Of a stretch of 64,000 nt of DNA, positions 63,623 through 64,000 are shown piece after piece; within the stretch, counting starts at the first letter, position 1; the number at the start of each line of letters is the position of its first letter. The DNA lies in assembly GCF_003934165.1 (NCBI RefSeq), contig NZ_RKST01000001.1, positions 1 through 64,000 on the forward strand, given 5' to 3'. Made by a program: the position numbers and the translations under genes. This DNA comes from Borborobacter arsenicus. GTDB taxonomy: Bacteria > Pseudomonadota > Alphaproteobacteria > Rhizobiales > Rhizobiaceae. The notes beneath the pieces are model-generated. The model was not told where the DNA came from and did not search any database. It saw only the letters and a list, made by a program, of their open reading frames with translations.

Positions 63623-64000
63623 GTGCGTCAGGCGTTAGCAGGCATTTTCCTTGGCAAAATATTTTGCGCAAAAACGGTGGTCGCCGGCATCATTGCCGTG
63701 GCGATGAGTATTGCCGCTACGGGATCGTCGGCTGCGAACTCGAAATATGCAGCGATCGTAATCGATGCCAACACCGGCAAGACGCTGTTTTCCGCAAACG
63801 CGGACTCGCGGCGCTATCCGGCCTCGCTGACCAAGATGATGACGCTCTACCTGACGTTCGAAGCGCTGTCGCGTGGCAAGATCACCAAGGAAACTCGCGT
63901 ACCCATTTCCGCGCAGGCGGCCGCGGAGCCGCCGACCAAGCTGGGTGTCAAGGCCGGCGGGTCGATCACCGTCGAGACGGCAATCTATGGTCTGGTGACC
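63623..64000 (+). CDS. D-alanyl-D-alanine carboxypeptidase, N-terminal part (cut by window edge)
   Basis: The first 126 residues of a peptidase S11 penicillin-binding protein. A long signal peptide (about residues 1-38, ending SSAA) leads to the SxxK active site, S68-L-T-K71 in YPASLTKMMT, and VPISAQAAAEPPTKLGVKAG downstream fits the DacC/DacF type. The SxN and KTG motifs lie beyond the edge. GTG 63623 is used because AAAGGG is at the right distance; GTG 63617 is too close. The gap 63435-63622 holds a GTTACC/GGTAAC inverted repeat (63520-63542). Confidence 0.9.
   Translation, partial: MRQALAGIFLGKIFCAKTVVAGIIAVAMSIAATGSSAANSKYAAIVIDANTGKTLFSANADSRRYPASLTKMMTLYLTFEALSRGKITKETRVPISAQAAAEPPTKLGVKAGGSITVETAIYGLVT

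Overview
This window looks like chromosomal core sequence of an alphaproteobacterium of the Hyphomicrobiales (Rhizobiales), most likely close to Phyllobacteriaceae or Brucellaceae (Mesorhizobium, Aminobacter or Brucella-like). The evidence is a fused ispDF gene, a pyruvate dehydrogenase E1-beta with its own lipoyl domain, LpxI in place of LpxH, a DksA with one cysteine, an EipB-family periplasmic protein, GAAC-N7-GAAC LexA boxes, and short palindromic repeats of a kind familiar from rhizobial genomes. Almost every gene is a conserved housekeeping gene. I see no prophage, CRISPR array, secretion locus, defence island, tRNA or rRNA.

Layout. 1-3.5 kb: str operon on the minus strand (rpsL-rpsG-fusA-tuf, tuf cut by the window edge), with a clear promoter and a leader of about 250 nt. 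3.8-11.7 kb: a TerC-family membrane protein, a FliO-like protein, dksA (minus), a SixA-like phosphatase, a YcjX/DUF697 pair, a secreted protein of unknown function, ispDF and pncC/cinA. 11.7-23.3 kb, minus strand: coenzyme Q-binding START protein, lipA, a GlsB/YeaQ-type protein, lpdA-pdhC-pdhB-pdhA, ftsB, eno, a PRC-barrel protein, dodecin, kdsA and a glyoxalase-like protein. 23.5-25.1 kb: one small secreted protein, then about 1.2 kb of gene-free repeat-rich DNA ending in a 270-bp MITE-like element whose right end touches the pyrG stop codon. 25.1-29.4 kb: pyrG, an L,D-transpeptidase, secG and tpiA. 29.5-35.9 kb, plus strand: ppiD-trpD-trpC-moaC-moeA-lexA. 36-41.5 kb: comEC (minus), gltX, gltA. 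41.5-54.8 kb, minus strand: the envelope and translation cluster rpsB-tsf-pyrH-frr-uppS-cdsA-rseP-bamA-lpxD-fabZ-lpxA-lpxI-lpxB. 55-64 kb: eipB, ridA, a glycerophosphodiesterase, a GNAT-like protein, an SMR transporter, a HIT protein, a VOC protein, clpA/clpS, a phasin and the start of a D,D-carboxypeptidase gene.

How the genes work together. The 42-55 kb block links protein synthesis to outer-membrane building: ribosomal protein S2, EF-Ts, UMP kinase and RRF, then undecaprenyl and CDP-diacylglycerol lipids, the RseP protease, BamA and lipid A synthesis. kdsA adds the Kdo precursor. The 12-20 kb block makes acetyl-CoA: enolase, the whole pyruvate dehydrogenase complex, and LipA to lipoylate it; gltA at 40 kb uses the product.

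The most interesting signals are not new gene families but mobile or regulatory DNA: (i) a palindromic repeat element inside the pdhC reading frame, encoding about 40 extra residues in the interdomain linker; (ii) a MITE-like element inserted exactly at the pyrG stop codon; (iii) a phasin promoter whose -35/-10 spacer is filled by a perfect TGC-N3-GCA palindrome, with a second site 20 bp away; (iv) a perfect 19-bp palindrome between the divergent eipB and ridA genes. I did not find a convincing, previously undescribed multi-gene system. All calls come from reading the sequence; no database search was run.
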